From: Brevipalpus yothersi
Taxonomy: Eukaryota; Arthropoda; Arachnida; Trombidiformes; Tenuipalpidae
Length of the DNA: 64,000 bases
Direction: 5' to 3'
NCBI GenBank assembly: GCA_003956705.1
Contig: QZCP01000044.1
Location: 1-64,000 of the forward strand
This document shows, in pieces, positions 45,346 through 57,485 of this stretch (its first letter is position 1; each line of letters starts with the position of its first letter). Both the position numbers and the translations under genes were made by a program. Under the pieces are notes generated by a model. That model did no database searches. It had not been told where the DNA came from and was given only the letters and a program-made list of their open reading frames with translations.

Positions 45346-46611
45346 AACAGTCGGATGAAGAGGAAAATATCAAGTCAGCGCCATAAAGGAGCTTGAAGAT
45401 TATCAGACCCTAAGGCATCAAGATTTGTATCAATTGATTACAAAACCATCAATCGATGAAAAATGATAAATCCATCAAAGCTTACGATTGGTCAATCGTA
45501 AGTCCAAAAAACAATCACGAGGCTCAAGCAAATTGGTAACATTTAAAGGCTCTGGCTCTCGGGAACAAAGATCTCCGGAAGATGTTAGTGATAGTTCGAA
45601 AAACTGGAAAGTAGATATACATGATACAGGACATTCGAAATTTGGGATAAAATCAAAGCTAAGTGGAAAAAGAGCAATTTGAATCTCTCAGAGTCAGAGC
45701 TATGGAGAAGACCATAATTTAGTAGAGTATCAACAATTGATCAATAATCACCCTTAGCATTTAGTGTGGGAAGGTATCCGTCTCATGAAACTTATTCCTG
45801 TTCTAAATTCAGATCTTAGATCAGCAAAGATACCCCAGTCAATCAGAATGTACATCAATTCATATTTATTCATTTAATTTTTTTTATCCAATTTTTTTCA
45901 TTTTTCATATATTTATTTTTTATTTTTCATTTATTATTATTATTATTTATTTCCCTATTTAAAGTTGAGTGCTATGAAAAAAACTGACTATCTCTGAACT
46001 TGTCCACACAGTATCACAAAAATTCGACCCATAATCCATAATTCTCCCATCATTATCCGAATAGATTGTAAGGATTTCAAGCCAATTGATTTCAGGAAAA
46101 TTCATCTTCCAGAACTCAATCACTTAAGGTGCCAAATATTAGAATCTAACTCAATCAACCTACACAATCATCACTGGCGCAAACCATCTTATACTCAGAT
46201 GAATTATCTCGAATCTATCAACTATGAGCTAGTCTCTGGTGGTCGTATTCATTTGGAATCCGATGAAAAACATGATACACTTCTAGCACTACCAGAAGTT
46301 TTGTGAAAATTCAACTGTATGCCAGATGATGTCTGTGGCTAGAATTTTCATCAAATTGAAGTTTCATTTGCACTACCACTACCAGAAGTAGATAGTCGAA
46401 GTTGAAGTTTGACAATAGCTAATCCACTGTACACCAGATGGACGCTTAGGGTTGAGATTCTCATGAAAAAATTGAATGATCCTGATTACGTGATGATGAG
46501 ATACTGGTAAAGGGATTCTTCGTTGGAAAGAAATGCGAAGAGACAGGACCTGGCCATTATCAAGAATTTGGAATTTGGGATTTATTAGGCAAAAACTGAC
46601 TGGTTCCACTG
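45346..46611. other. Spacer G10-G11
   Basis: It contains an orphan tail segment (45488-45682) and then about 930 bp that recur after G11 (49367-50290), including a T-rich tract at about 45880-45960 with a short ATT microsatellite. No other gene is seen. Confidence 0.6.
45488..45682 (+). pseudogene. Orphan cytoplasmic-tail segment of a G11-type exon 4
   Basis: It matches the G11 tail codons (about 49180-49366: VNRKSKKQSRGSSK and on), but has no acceptor, stalk or membrane helix and follows the stop of G10. It marks the breakpoint where a G8/G9-type exon 4 replaced the original one in G10. Confidence 0.8.
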
Positions 46612-49366
46612 ATGGATATGAGATCACTTTTTTTGGTCTTGATTCTTATGACCAGAGTTTGGTTGAATCAATTTGGGACAGTTAAGTGGAAAACTGATGA
46701 TGGTGAATCACTACCGACAGTTGAAATTACTTTCGAAGGTGAAATTATGGAAATTCCGCCTCGAGAAGCTCCTTTCTGTCGACTTTGGGAAACTCACAAA
46801 TGTCTGTGTTTTATGCTACTGGAAGACGATGGTATCTCAAATTGGAGCTCAGCTTCATTCTCATATTGTATGGATGGAAATATTCGAGGACACTTTATGA
46901 ACAGTACTGACTTTTTTGAGGTGAGAACTATTGAAATTGGACCAGCGCCTAAATACAATGTGACGAAATATCCTCCAGGAGAAAATAATACCAATCAACT
47001 GATTGATGATATTAGTACACCTGATAATTCCAGCACCAATGGTTCATTCTACTTTGAGCCATATTCGGATGAGAAGCTCAAAGATTACGAGACTGGCTTT
47101 ATAAAATGTTTTTTCCTGATTGATCCGGAAATATTCATATTCGAACCAAGAGATACAATCGATCACTACCTCCAGGAGCTGAACAATGATGCGAATGATT
47201 ATTTTCGTGTCTTCAATATGTTGGCTGTATATACAGGATGGAAAAAAGCTAATCCAGAGGACCTCATCAAAATACAGACTAGGAGAGATATGGATGGTTT
47301 CAACAGAGAGGGTTATGAAAGCTATGTCGATGGAAATTTTAGTGGTCTGGTTATCCTGTTCACCCCAATAAGAATATACGATAGAAGTTAGTGTTTGATA
47401 TGATCAAATTATGCTTTGCTGCAGCAACTGTGCCCAGATCAAAGTCAAAATTCATTGATAACAGCCGGATCCCTTTTGATTTGAATTTCATCTCTATCGT
47501 TTTTTTCCATGACAGATGGAAATTTAATCCTCGGTCGAGCATTCATGCGCACCATATGCTATTATACGATCGGATTTTTTTTGAAATATCTAGGAAAGAC
47601 TGATAGATTCACCTTAAAGCATATGGCACTAACTTTTGTCCATGAAGTTGGACACACATTTGGTCTGGAGCACACAGATAAAACATCTTGTCAGAAAGCT
47701 CCCAAGGGCAAATATTATATCATGACTGATGGAAGTAGTGATTCACTGGATGGACTGATTTGGTCAGATTGTAGTAAAGAAGAAATCCGAAAAAAGAGAC
47801 CATCTTATCTTTGTTTGAAACCCAGAATCAAACCTTCCAAACCATCGTGTCGAAATGGCATTCTAGAAGAAGGGGAAGAATGCGAATGTGTCTTGCCAGA
47901 GTGTGCAAAATGTTGTGATAAAAATTGTCAACTAACCGAGGGCTCAAGCTGCTCCAGTGGTCCATGCTGTGATTTGAGTACTTGTATGCCCAGAAAAAAG
48001 GAAGATAAATACACATGTCGAAAAGCAAGGGATGTATGTGACTTACCTGAAAGTTGTAGTGGGCGAACAAACAAATGTCCAGTCAACTACGTTGTGGCCA
48101 ATGGCTATCAGTGTGGAGATTCTTTCAGTCGAGCATACTGCTACAATGGTAAGTGCGGAAGTCATAGAGACTTCTGTAGCTGGGCCACTGGTAATGGTAA
48201 TCGGGCACCTGAGAAGTGCTACAATTACAATTTGGGAGGCCCTAGTACGGGATGTGGGCCCACCTTCACTGACCCTAAGAATGTATCAAATTTCCCTTGC
48301 AAAGAGAAAGACAAATATTGTGGCAAATTGCTATGCTCTGATCATCCTGACACGCAAAGACTCAAGGAGGCTGAATGTAAGTTTTCTAAGCCATGCGACT
48401 AGTATCTCTTTTCAATTTGATGGTTCACTTTTTCAGATGAGAAGAGGATTTATCACAGTGGATTTGCTTCCAATGAAACTCAATGCACTTTTTTCGAAGT
48501 TGGGAAAAACAATGAATTCCTAGTGGAAGATCCTACATTCGTTCAGAACGGATCTGCGTGCAGGGACAAACCTGAGATGATGTGTGTCAAGCAAGAATGT
48601 GTTCCACTGCCTGAAGGGTGTCCAAGAAAATGTCCCGGAAAACTAGTTAAACATCCTGAAACAGGGAAATCGCTTCCTGCTTACATACTCCCAGATCCCG
48701 AGTAAGTTTTTTACCCTTTCTCGACAATCAATTGAGAGAACTCAATGGCACGTCCCATCGAGAGAATCTCACTGCAGAATGCTCAATAGATCTCAGTCTC
48801 CATACACATCATTTTCAGATATCATTCAGACTATAGTCACTCTCAGAGAGCTTTTAAAAATTACCATGGAAAAATCCCATTTCATATCAGCTGCCATATC
48901 ATACTGGATCGTATTTCAAATGCATTTCTAACTCATCGTTCCAGCTCTTGATCAAATTTGCTGATCATCAGTAGTTGAAAAATCCAAACTCTCCATCAAG
49001 AGACCTCAACACTCAATGAAAATCGATTGCTTTTGCTCTCTTTTCAGTGCTGAACCTGATGATGGTGGTAATGGCACTAATGGTGGTAATGGTGATGAAG
49101 CTGAGCCTGGGGGAATTAGCCTTTTTCAATGGTTGCTGATTATCATTTTCATCTGTTGTTTGATTGTGTTGATCACTTTGGTCAATCGTAAGTCCAAAAA
49201 ACAATCACGAGGCTCAAGCAAATCGGTAACATTTAAAGGCTCTGCCCCTCGTGAACAAAGATCTTCGAAAGATGTTAGTGATAGTTCGAAGAACTGGAAA
49301 GTAGAGATACAGGATACAGGACATTCCAGAAGAAAACCAAAGCCAAGTGGAAAAAGAGCAATTTGA
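46612..49366 (+). CDS. G11: membrane-anchored ADAM-type metalloprotease-disintegrin, DVCD loop
   Basis: Coding exons 46612-47386, 47516-48376, 48437-48701 and 49048-49366 give 739 aa. The zinc site HEVGHTFGLEH is at about residue 301, the Met-turn is YIMTD, and the loop tip is RDVCD. Exon 1 is nearly the same as in G10 and G13, and exon 3 is almost identical to G10. Exon 2 differs most at its start (LILGRAFMRTIC against LILGRALIGSIC), in the Cys-rich variable loop (GNGNRAPEKCYNYN) and near its end. The tail is the SRGSSK.VTFKGS type, found as an orphan after G10. The stalk has one NGT sequon. Confidence 0.89.
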
Positions 49367-50291
49367 ATCTCTCAGCGTCAGAGCTATGGAGAAGACCATA
49401 ATTTAGTAGAGTATCAACAATTAATCAATTATCACCCTCAGCATTTAGTGTGGGAAGGTATCCGTCTCATGAAACTTATTCCTGTTCTAAATTCAGATCT
49501 CAGATCAGCAAAGATACCCCAGTCAATGAGAATTTACATCAATTCATATTTATTCATTTAATTTTTTTTATCCAATTTTTTTCATTTTTCATATATTTAT
49601 TTTTTATTTTTCATTTATTGTTTATTTCCCTATTTAAAGTTGAGTGCTATGAAAAAAACTGACTATCTCTGAACTTGTCCACACAGTATCACAAAAATTC
49701 GACCCATAATCATAATCCATAATTCTCCCATCATTATCCGAATAGATTGTAAGGATTTCGAGCCAATTGATTTCAGGAAAATTCATCTTCCAGAACTCAA
49801 TCACTTAAGGTGCCAAATATTAGAATCTAACTCAATCAACCTACACAATCATCACTGGCGCAAACCATCTTATACTCAGATGAATTCTCTCGAATCTATC
49901 AACTATGAGCTAGTCTCTGGTGGTCGTATTCATTTGGAATCCGATGAAGAACATGATACACTCCTAGCACTACCATCAGAAGTTTTGTGAAAATTCAACT
50001 GTATGCCAGATGATGTCTGTGGCTAGAATTTTCATCAAATTGAAGTTTCATTTGCACTACTACTACCAGAAGTAGTCCAAGTTGAAGTTTGACAATAGCT
50101 AATCCACTGTACACCAGATGGACGCTTAGGGTTGAGATTCTCATGAAAAAATTGAATAATCCTGATCATGTGATGATGAGCTACTGGTAAAGGGATTATT
50201 CGTTGGAGAGAAATGCGAGTTAGAGCCAGGACCTGGTCATTATCAAGAATTTGGAATTTGGGATTCATTAGGCAAAAACTGATTGGTTCCA
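49367..50291. other. Spacer G11-G12
   Basis: Near-identical to 45690-46611 between G10 and G11 apart from small indels (for example a shorter ATT run in the T-rich tract at about 49555-49640). It holds the G11 3' flank and G12 promoter. No gene is seen. Confidence 0.6.
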
Positions 50292-53052
50292 ATGATGGAT
50301 ATGAGATCACTATTTGCTGTTTATCTGGTTTTCATAACTAAAGTTTGTTTGGATGGGTCTGAGACAGTGAAGTGGAATACCGACGATGGAGAAACGATAC
50401 CAACAGTTGAGATTACTTTTGAAGGTGAAATTATGGAAATTCCACTTCGAGAAGCTCCTTTCTGTCGACTTTGGGAAACTCACCAATGTCTGTGTTTTAT
50501 GCTACGAGAAAGTGACAATTCTCACAATTGGAGCTCAGCTTCATTCTCATACTGTGATGATGGAGATATTCGAGGAAGCTTCCTGAACAGTACTGAATTT
50601 TTCGAGGTTAAAACTGTTCAAATTGGATCCTCACGTGAATACAATGTGACCAAGTATCCTCCGGGAGAAAATTATACGGAAGTTATAATTGATCATATTG
50701 ATGATGGATATGATAATTCCAGTGATAATGGTTCACTCTACTACACTCCTTTTGCAGATGAAGAGCTCATGGATTACGAGACTGGCTTCATACCATGCTT
50801 TTTTGTGATCGATCCGGTAATACTGAAAGATCAACCAAACGGTACGATTGACTTCTATCTGCAGGAAATGATCAATGGTGCCAATAAACTTCTTGGAGAA
50901 TTCAATATACTAGCTTATTATAGAGGCTATTCAAAGGCTAGGGATAAAGACCTCTTAATAGGCACTATAAAGCAAGCAGATGATTTTATTATGAAGGGTC
51001 ACCAATATTATCACAATGAAAACATTTCTACAGTAGTTATATTGTTTTCTCCGATATGCATAAGGGATAAGTGTGAGTATAATTCATTGCTTATATTCTC
51101 AGATCAAATCTTTCCCAAGTTTATCAGATGCTATTCTAACCTATCTGCTTCTACCCAATGATAGATGGCTGTGTTGATGGTCGATCCAAGACTGATTCCA
51201 TTTGCAATGCTTCAGTTGGAGCATTTGTCAGATACAGAAATAGAACCGAAAAATTCTCAATGAGAATGGTAGGACAAACTCTCGCTCATGAGTTAGGGCA
51301 CACACTGGGTTTGTGGCATTCCGAATTAACTGATTGTAAGGACCCTCCAAAAGGTAAAATTTACGTCATGAGCGAGACAACTAATAATTTGGCAGGTGAT
51401 GTAATCTGGTCCGATTGTAGTAAGGACCAAATCAAAAAGATTAGGCCAGCATATTATTGCCTGAGAAAGAAAATCAAGCCTCTGAGACCATCATGTAAGA
51501 ACGGTATTCTCGAAGATGGTGAACAATGTGAATGTGTCTCAGAGGCCTGTAGAAAATGTTGTAATAACGAGTGTCAACTGACTAGAGGCTCAAAATGCTC
51601 AAGTGGTCCATGCTGTAATAAAGAAACTTGTAAGCCACGAAGAAAGGATGAGAAGTACACATGCCGAAAAGCAAGAGACTTATGTGACATACCCGAAATG
51701 TGTAGCGGTAGGACACACAAGTGTCCACTCAACTATGTTGTGGCTGATGGGGCAGACTGTAAACAATGGCACAACGAAGAAAGGTACTGTTATAATGGCA
51801 AGTGCCCTGGTCGACGGGATGTTTGTTTGTGGCGTTCTCCTCCTGCTTATGGATTGGATCTTGACCTGTGTTATGATTTGAATACGAACGATTCTCGCGT
51901 TGGATGTGGCCCTACCTTCACTGACCATAAGGATATTCCAAATTTTTTGTGCGAAGAGAAAGATAAGCTATGTGGCAAATTGTTTTGCCTAGTGTTGACC
52001 GATTGGTCTAACGAATATAAAAGAGCGCATTGTGAGTTTTCATTGATGAAAAACCTCATAATCAGGATGTGTTTTTCAATGAAGAATTTAAATTCTTCTC
52101 AGATCAACAGAGGATCGATATTTCATGGTTGTGGGAAGTTAAAGATGGGAAAAAAACTCCCTGCTTCTATTTTGTTCTTGGAAGCAATACTCAAGGCTTA
52201 CAAGAAGATCTTACATTCGTTCAGAATGGATCTATTTGTGGAACTGAAGATGATCCAAAGATGTGTGTCAAGCAAAAGTGTGTACCCTTGCCTCCTGGAT
52301 GCCCGAAAAATTGTTCTGGAAAACGCATTGCGCATCCCGAAACTGGGAGGTTGTATCCCAGTTACATCCTTCCCGATCCTGAGTGAGTTTATTTGAACCT
52401 CTACGAAAGACCCGTTGCGAAATTACGAAATTACGAAATATCTTGAAGTTTGATGAGTGAACTTCTGAAGGTTCTGACAGAATTTCCTTCTACTTCGAGT
52501 ATCCGTTCAATTAATGAGCTAGAAGAGAAGGGCTGAATATTGGTCCAATCTATTCTGTATCGTGTGTGAATGTGCATCTATGTCAGATGTATATCTACTT
52601 GTAGCTGTTCTCCTTGTATCTTGACTACACACCACTCCAAGTCATAATCAATTCCTACATGATTACCAACAGCCAACTATCCCAAGTTCCACATCAGTGG
52701 AATATCATACAACAATAATCGATTAATCAATTAATTCCTATCTCTTCTCAGTGCAGAACTTGAGGATGACGTTGAAACTCAACCTGATCTCAACTTTTTC
52801 CAATGGCTGTTGATTGTCTTTTCAATTTGTTGCATACTTTTTGCGATTGTTTTGGTCTATCGCAATGGCATGTCGAGAAGACATTCAGAAAAATCAAGTG
52901 AATCGGTCTCATTCAAGAGTTCTCCATCACGGGAACAGGTGGATTCAAGGGATCTCAGTGGTAGTCCAAAAAACTTGAGAGTAGAATTCCGAAATACAAG
53001 GCATAAGAGCCCCAGGAAAAAAACGAGGCCACATAAAAAGGTCAAAGGTTGA
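50292..53052 (+). CDS. G12: membrane-anchored ADAM-type metalloprotease-disintegrin, DLCD loop
   Basis: Coding exons 50292-51072, 51165-52031, 52103-52382 and 52752-53052 give 742 aa. The zinc site HELGHTLGLWH is at about residue 302, the Met-turn is YVMSE, and the loop tip is RDLCD. The Cys-rich variable stretch is distinctive (CLWRSPPAYGLDLD). The upstream flank is G11-type, but the coding part is closer to G7, so promoter and body have different histories. Intron 2 is 71 bp and has no stop in the exon 2 frame, so an unspliced message would read on for about 120 codons to 52396, out of frame with exon 3. The tail (about 80 residues) has SFKSSPSREQ. Start is the first ATG; 50295 and 50301 are alternatives. 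Confidence 0.87.
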
Positions 53053-53735
53053 ATTTCTTCAAGTCATAACCTGAAACTGCACTGTTATCGAAGAAATTTA
53101 CATTTTTCACGCGTCCTGATATGGTTTATCAGAATCTTGCTGAGAATTTTTCTAATCTTACTGACTTCATTTACAATATTCCTCACACAATTCCATTTCC
53201 ATTCGAACCATTATCAAATGAAGATTGCTCGATTATCCGAAATCTTGGAGGAATCCATTTGTCAAACCCAGAATTCAATTTCCTGATAGAACTAGCATCC
53301 TCAATTTAGGCAGCACTATGTGGGAACTTTTCCCATATCTTTTAACCAAAACTGGGAACAGCAGATATCTTTTGACAGAGTGACTTGCAAGTGTTGATTT
53401 GATGATTTCTCCATGAAAAACTTGGCGAGCATCGTAATCCATGTTACGGAAAATTTTTTCTCAAAAAATTTCAAACTCAAAATACAGGATATCTCAAGGA
53501 AAGAACAAAGACTTAGATCAGAGATCAATAGTCATGTCTCACTAATCCAGAGCTATGAAGAAGATCATCACAATTGATGTAATCAAGATACATGATAGCA
53601 ATCGTGCGGCTTCCAGATCAGCTCCTCATATTAACCACTATTCCATAAGTATTCGGACCGAATGAAATCATTTCGTGAATCACAATGAAAGATGTGGAAG
53701 AAATGGAAACTTGAGAGTTGATTGAGAATAGAGTG
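53053..53735. other. Spacer G12 to mariner relic
   Basis: No gene, exon or repeat is recognised beyond the G12 3' flank. Confidence 0.45.
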
Positions 53736-53739
53736 AAGA

Positions 53740-55026
53740 TCAAAATTTATTGGCCTTATCTGTGAGAGGACCATTTCGACCTATTTCTCGAACTATCGAC
53801 TTAACATCATTGAAAACTCGCTTGCACAGCTCATGTCCATCTCTTCTCAAAATGGAATTAATCCTCCTGATTAATTGATTGATTGTTTTGGCTTGCCAGC
53901 CGTCTTCATATATTTTGTTGGAAAGATGGGACCAAAATATTTCAACTGGCCTGGCTTGTGGAACATTTGGTGGGTTATCTTCCTTCGGCACGAACTTGAG
54001 ACTACTTTCCTCCATCCAAGTGACCACTTTTTTTGCATAATGAGCAGATGCTAAATCTGGCCAAAATATATAATCATCATCAGAATGATTCTCCTTAATA
54101 AATCCAGTGAGTATGGGCTTGATGCATTCATTCAGATAGTAATCAGCATTCATGGAAACGGACTTCCGACGAATGATGAAGGGTCTTGAGCATCCTCTCT
54201 CTGAAATTGTTATCCATACAAGAACTTTTGTTGGATATTTTTTTCGAGTCTTATATTCAACAGATGGAGTTGTCTCCTTGACATTATCAGTGTAAAATCC
54301 AGTATTGGCAGGATCGTCATCGTTTTTCAGGCCATGATATTTTTCATCATCCATGACGACTGCGCAGTTGTTCACCAAGTGTCGACAATAAAGTCGAAGT
54401 GCTTTTTGTCAATGCAAGTCAAAAATAGATCTGTTCATATATTTGAAAGAATTCTGGTAGATCTACTCTAGGACCATATTAGGCTCTTAGAAAAGAGTGT
54501 ACGTCTCTCTCTCTCTGTATGTTCCTCTCTCGGTGTATAAGCGCCGCTGAATAATTGAAAATACACACTTCTGCTCCGAAGCTGAAGCAATTCAGTTGTT
54601 AATATTTTTCAATGTTACGATTTTTATCGTGCAGTCGAATTTTTCTATCTCCTCCTCAGTATATTGTGGCCTCTTTCATCTTTTCCGATAGATTATACCC
54701 TCTCCCTGTGAGAATCGATGAGCACTTGTCAGTGAAATCTTGCATTCACGAGCAAACTTTCTGATACTCACTCCCTCCCGATTTTTGGCTCTCCTTCGGA
54801 GTTTCCGCTTGACCGGGGTCAATATAACACGTGGACGACCAGAACGTGGCTTATCATGTAGTCCCCCACCCTCACTGATCCTCTTGATATTATCATATAT
54901 CGTCGATCTCTTGAAACCAAAGGGCTTGAGATGATTCACTAGCCCAGACTGAGGCCAATCAGGATGCTGTGCAAGCAGTTTTTGGACACGAATTCGAAGA
55001 TTTAACTCATTTTCCTTATCCATCAT
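53740..55026 (-). pseudogene. Second mariner-type transposase, interrupted
   Basis: On the minus strand the first 116 codons (55026-54676) carry the helix-turn-helix half (start LNLRIRVQKLLAQHPDW). A stop follows, then a short in-frame remnant to about 54640, then a foreign 230-bp repeat (54411-54640), then the catalytic half (54378-53740) with MDDEK, FWPDLASAHYA and PQARPVEIFW. There are again 38 residues between the second and third catalytic acids. It is related to, but clearly different from, the element at 10438. Terminal inverted repeats could not be found. It is inactive. Confidence 0.85.
54411..54640. repeat. Dispersed repeat inserted in the mariner transposase
   Basis: Inverted copy of 9842-10065. 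It lies exactly between the DNA-binding and catalytic halves of the transposase, so it arrived after the mariner. Both copies contain a TC/GA tract and end with TGCACGAT at one side. Confidence 0.7.
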
Positions 55027-55159
55027 TCACAGATCAAACATGTGATTTTGATAAACAATTCAATAGATGTGCCATCTCTTATCAAGAGAATTTAACCTTT
55101 TTTCACCTCTTCAATCGGTTTACTAGCTCTCTCAAAGCTGTCCGGATACTCATGGAACA

Positions 55160-55456
55160 GTGGTTAATAATATTTTGAGCTACAGAAAAATTCATCAGCC
55201 TGAATCTGATTTGGAGGCTGCATTAGAGTTCAAAAATTATCTTGCTTCGAAATTGGTTCCATGGGAAACTCATCCTGACCCTCTTCTTTTCTGGACAAAT
55301 AATTTTTCTTGTCATTCTGAGCTCTCGAAATTAGCACTGATATATCTCATAGTCCGAACAACATCTGTACCTCCAGAGCGTGTGCTCTTGGAGGCTAGGG
55401 ATATACTGAAAAAAAACGTTCCTCTCTCTCGCCGAGAAGAGTTTAGCAACTATTGA
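55160..55456 (+). pseudogene. hAT transposase C-terminal fragment
   Basis: The 98-codon frame carries the hAT C-terminal dimerisation signature: DPLLFW, then ELSKLALIYL, then TTSVPPERV followed by a late Leu/Arg-rich stretch. The catalytic core and BED finger are not found upstream; an open stretch at 54969-55178 in another frame could be a little more of it. It is a dead fragment. Confidence 0.7.
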
Positions 55457-55689
55457 TCCTTTCCTGTGTCTCTGCCGATCTAATTTCTAGTTTTTGATGA
55501 TTTTTAATCCTCAAACCTTTTTCATTGTACTATATACAATTTTTTGCCCAAAAAAATTCTGTTCCATTATTCTAAAGTTTCAAAAGCACCGATTGCATAT
55601 TGATGGTTCGAGCGAACGATTGTTTCCCAACCATCGCGTGCCTCTAGCCCTGGATCGGATTCATCCGAAATCTATTTCATCTCATCTAT

Positions 55690-56290
55690 ATTTTGATTAG
55701 AAACACGATGGTGCTATTTTTAACCTCATGGAACGTTTTGTTGTTGAGATATTGGTGCTAACGTTCTGAAGACTTATAACGCCGGAAAAAAATCTGAAAC
55801 TGATCTTATGACCCTAAAACTTAGTTTTTATGAGAGCAAATGTTTCAATAAACATGTTGATATCAAAAACGACAAGATAAAATCATGAACCAATCGCGCA
55901 ACTGAGATGAACTACATTTCTGATCAAAAATGTCATATCCCGGATAATCGCTCTGAACACATTATGAAAATGACATAGTGAATTTTCCATCTCATGATAG
56001 AAGTTGTGAGCAAGTTTCAACCTGCTAGGAGTGAGCGTTTTTTAGAGATGAGCAATTCGTTTCCCAATATTGTTATGAATAGGTAGCAAAAGATCCAAGC
56101 ATCGATTTGAGCATCTTCGGCTAATCTACACGCTCCTCACTATGATCTATGTTGATATTCATATCTATCATACTCTGATAAGTGTATTGTCCTATAATGT
56201 AAGTGGAGAAAGGCTCGAAGCCAGAAAAAGGGAGCTATTTGAGCGAGCTTGCTCAAGTCACTTGTAGATATCACACGTGGGCAGACAGTT
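55690..56290. repeat. Dispersed repeat (copy B; see 8950-9560)
   Basis: Related to 8950-9560, the first 370 bp in direct and the last 160 bp in inverted orientation. Confidence 0.6.
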
Positions 56291-57485
56291 TTTCAAGGAG
56301 CGAGGCACTGCTCACAGGTTCTTGATCAGTTTCATCCTGATTGTGATTGAGTAGAGCTGATTTCCATTCAGCATCAATATTATGGATCACAATAATCTCA
56401 ACAGAAACTCCAATGAACCTGCCAATCAATCACTCTTCAAGTGCAGAAAATGATGATTTACCATCTTATGATGCCATGAATAGGGATGGGGTAACAGTGT
56501 GAGATGAGCCACAAGCCTCAGCCTGTACACAGGCCATGCCTCAAATTAAAATGGAGCCATTAAAGCCCAGAGGTAGCCATATCCATGGGTCCGGAAGAAA
56601 ATGGCATCGACTTTGGTTCCATCGTCGTTGGAACATCCCAAACCAAATTAGACAGTAGCCAGTCAACCAAGGAACCATCGTATTCTCTGAGCTTGATCAT
56701 ATGACGACTGATACATTGCTTCTTTTCAGTAATGATATACACCTTCGAGGCAACTGGTATGGCCATCCCAGTAATATTTGAACATTCGTAATTTTTTCCC
56801 TGCTTCCAATGAATCTTATCATTCCATAACCAGAAAACCTTGCAATGTTTCCGTGAATAGAGACTCATTGTCATTGCCCAGTTAGATTCACCTAGTCAGC
56901 ACAACGCGGGTTGGACTTTGCCCACCACCAACACATGAGGGATCCGATTCAATCATGGGCGAAGATTCGAAACTGAGCACAGCACGAGTGTAGCTCAGAA
57001 TTTGAATAATTATAGAAAAATCGAGCGAGCATCATCCAGCCTAATGACGGGACCTCAGCTCATATCCGGTGAACATCATCCTATCGATGATGATGCAACC
57101 AGCAACACTCATTCTTCGAACATCTCATCCTCTGAGGTATCAGGGCTTGGGATGAGTTGCTGGCGCTCAATTCGCACAGCCTAATCTCTGAGATGAGCTC
57201 CAGGCTCTGCTGAATCATCTTCATATCCGCCAAAGAGATACCAGATAGCAGCTGCTACATGAGCACAGCATTCCAAAGTTCACGAGCCAGATAAACAGAA
57301 GGAGTAATGCTGTACAATTGGATCCACACCCTGCAAGCTTGCATCTATCAAGATGAAACATCTATATGTTTTTGTGGATCGATATCTCGAGTGGAAGCGC
57401 ATGCCGAAAAGTCTCTTCTCCAGGATTAATGCCATATTTCTCTGGCTTGAGTCGATTGAACTGCAAGCGAATCTTTGGATGGAGC
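56290..57485. other. Unassigned transposon-rich spacer
   Basis: Open frames at 56560-56874 (minus, 104 codons) and 57002-57184 (plus, 60 codons) are not recognised. They may be decayed pieces of the mobile elements around them. Confidence 0.35.
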
